A DNA stretch of 6,140 nt, from the NCBI GenBank assembly GCA_900542375.1, contig UQNI01000078.1, positions 1 to 6,140 on the forward strand, read 5' to 3'. Position 1 is the first letter of the stretch, and each line of letters opens with the position of its first letter. The notes beneath the pieces were generated by a model. That model had not been told where the DNA came from. It did not search any database and saw only the letters and a list, made by a program, of their open reading frames with translations. The position numbers and the translations under genes were made by a program. Shown here one piece after another: positions 5,054 through 6,140 of the stretch. The DNA is from an uncultured Oscillospiraceae bacterium (GTDB taxonomy: Bacteria > Bacillota > Clostridia > Oscillospirales > Acutalibacteraceae).

Positions 5054-6140
5054 CTTCTTGCTGTACACGGTCAACGGATGATGTTACGTTGACCGTGTAT
5101 TTTATTTTTGCAAGTTCTTGTGCCCAAGAATCTCGATGTACTTTCCAATACTCTGTTTGTTGCTGCTGTAATGCTACATCAAAATTAAAAATATCAGTAC
5201 TATCTCTGATGACTGCTTGTTCAACAGCACTCTCTATTTGCAATTTTAGCTTTTCATTCAAAGCTGTTTCAAATTTTTCATAAACATCCAGTGACAATTT
5301 TTTTCTTAAATCTTGATTGATTTCTGATATATATGCTTTACAGGATACCTCTATTTGGAAATGTGGTACATCATCCACAATATCTGCCGTTATTTTGCTG
5401 CTCGTATTCTCCAGCTTTAAACTGATTGTACCAATGTCCGGAATATCCAAAACCATTACCCCGTTTCGGATGGTATACACAGCAGCTAAATATCCTCTGC
5501 TTTGCTCTCTGTTGAAATATCCGATTAATTGATTATCTTGAAAATACACTGTACGGCCCAATTGCACATGTTCATCTATAAGGGTTAATTCGGGCAATGC
5601 AAACGCGTTATATTCTGACGCCATGCGATTGGCAACATCCAACACAGTAGAACCTGCAAATTTATTGGTGGCACTGTCTGCCTCTGCAAAAGATTTTGCC
5701 TGTGTAGCCAACACATATTGACCTTCACTTTGCAGTTGAAACAATGTCTCTGCTCTATCTTGAGCTACAAATAAATCTACTGTCGGTCTTGTTTCATGAT
5801 AGCGAATAAAAAAGTCAAAAACATCGGTAAGACCTTCCTGTGCACATTGTTTGCTGAATACTACCATGGCATTGTGAGAATATGTGGGTATCAGTCCTGT
5901 TTGCAGCGTTAAATTTTGTAATGCTTCGTATACGGTAGTACCTTGAGATTGTATAAAATCCATTTTAACTTCTTCATCCGAACGCAAATAATGAACAGAA
6001 ACTAAATACCCTTCCTCTTCTTTGTCAATTCCAATTCCCTGTATCATCATCTTTTTACTGATATCACTTCCAAACGAACAAGCGGTCATAGAAACAAAAC
6101 AACTGACTGCCAGTAGTGCCGCAAGTATATATTTAATCCA
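5037..6140 (-). CDS. Ger(x)C family spore germination lipoprotein (5' end outside window)
   Basis: This is the C-type subunit of a nutrient germinant receptor (GerA/GerB/GerC type), a lipoprotein of the spore inner membrane needed for response to germinants. In frame upstream of the first ATG (6089) the codons stay open to the right edge and encode a lipoprotein signal: hydrophobic residues 5-17, then lipobox M18-T19-A20-C21 (numbered from the first codon in the window). The ATG at 6089 is therefore internal, and the true start lies just beyond 6140. Recognisable blocks are IQGIGID (33-39), SHNAMVVFSK (88-97), GLTDVFDFFIRYHETRPTVD (103-122) and a C-terminal Spore_GerAC domain from about 210 to 360, with long amphipathic helices at 279-312. 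The 367 residues seen are close to full family length. A and B subunit genes are usually adjacent and may lie beyond the right edge. Identification rests on family pattern, not strong identity. Confidence 0.85.
   Translation of the reverse strand, partial: WIKYILAALLAVSCFVSMTACSFGSDISKKMMIQGIGIDKEEEGYLVSVHYLRSDEEVKMDFIQSQGTTVYEALQNLTLQTGLIPTYSHNAMVVFSKQCAQEGLTDVFDFFIRYHETRPTVDLFVAQDRAETLFQLQSEGQYVLATQAKSFAEADSATNKFAGSTVLDVANRMASEYNAFALPELTLIDEHVQLGRTVYFQDNQLIGYFNREQSRGYLAAVYTIRNGVMVLDIPDIGTISLKLENTSSKITADIVDDVPHFQIEVSCKAYISEINQDLRKKLSLDVYEKFETALNEKLKLQIESAVEQAVIRDSTDIFNFDVALQQQQTEYWKVHRDSWAQELAKIKYTVNVTSSVDRVQQEASPAF
5064..5109 (+). terminator. Intrinsic terminator of the DUF1836 gene, inside the gerC coding sequence
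   Basis: Perfect 13-bp stem: arms TACACGGTCAACG (5064-5076) and its complement (5087-5099) around a 10-base loop, followed on the plus strand by TTTTATTTTT (5100-5109). It begins 11 bases after the DUF1836 stop. The whole element lies within gerC codons. On the minus strand the stem is followed by CAGCAAGAAG, so it should terminate only plus-strand transcription. Confidence 0.88.

Noticed and set aside
5089..5532. Plus-strand open frames opposite gerC
   Set aside because: They are antisense to a recognisable Ger(x)C gene, start at or after the DUF1836 terminator and have no promoter or ribosome site.
1..6140. CRISPR arrays, tRNA genes, insertion sequences or phage genes
   Set aside because: I saw no regularly spaced repeats, cloverleaf-like sequence, transposase motif or terminal repeats anywhere in the window.

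Overview
The window looks like an ordinary chromosomal segment of a low-GC, endospore-forming Firmicute, most likely a member of the Clostridia. Three things point there: AT-rich intergenic DNA, strong Shine-Dalgarno sites with Gram-positive-type lipoprotein signals, and a Ger(x)C spore germination protein at the right edge. An insertion in the PcrA helicase reminds me of Oscillospiraceae-type clostridia, but that placement is from memory and tentative. I see no mobile element, CRISPR array, tRNA or rRNA.

Left third (1-1753, minus strand): the first two genes of an ABC importer operon. A lipoprotein substrate-binding protein of the PF04392/COG2984 family is followed 28 bases later by its COG4120-type permease, which runs off the left edge; the ATPase gene is expected beyond it. 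A good sigma-A-type promoter (TTGAAT-17-TACAAT) lies in front. The predicted leader of about 80 nt is dominated by a perfect 15-bp hairpin with no U-tract. A second perfect hairpin spans the end of the binding-protein gene, with the stop codon in its loop.

Middle (1754-4477): pcrA, a complete UvrD/PcrA helicase of 797 residues on the minus strand, with its own promoter and an intrinsic terminator. That terminator separates it from the ABC operon. A 330-base divergent intergenic region then holds the pcrA promoter, an imperfect hairpin and a strong promoter for the next gene.

Right third (4478-6140): a DUF1836 protein on the plus strand, probably starting at TTG, converges on a gerC-type germination lipoprotein gene on the minus strand. 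The two coding regions overlap tail to tail by 17 bases, and the DUF1836 terminator is a perfect 13-bp palindrome lying inside the gerC coding sequence. The gerC gene is cut by the right edge within its signal peptide.

The genes belong to separate functions (solute uptake, DNA repair/helicase, an uncharacterised possible regulator, spore germination), and nothing shows they form one system. I do not see a new multigene system. The points worth a second look are regulatory: the two transporter hairpins, the terminator embedded in coding sequence, and near-identical -10 regions at two promoters.
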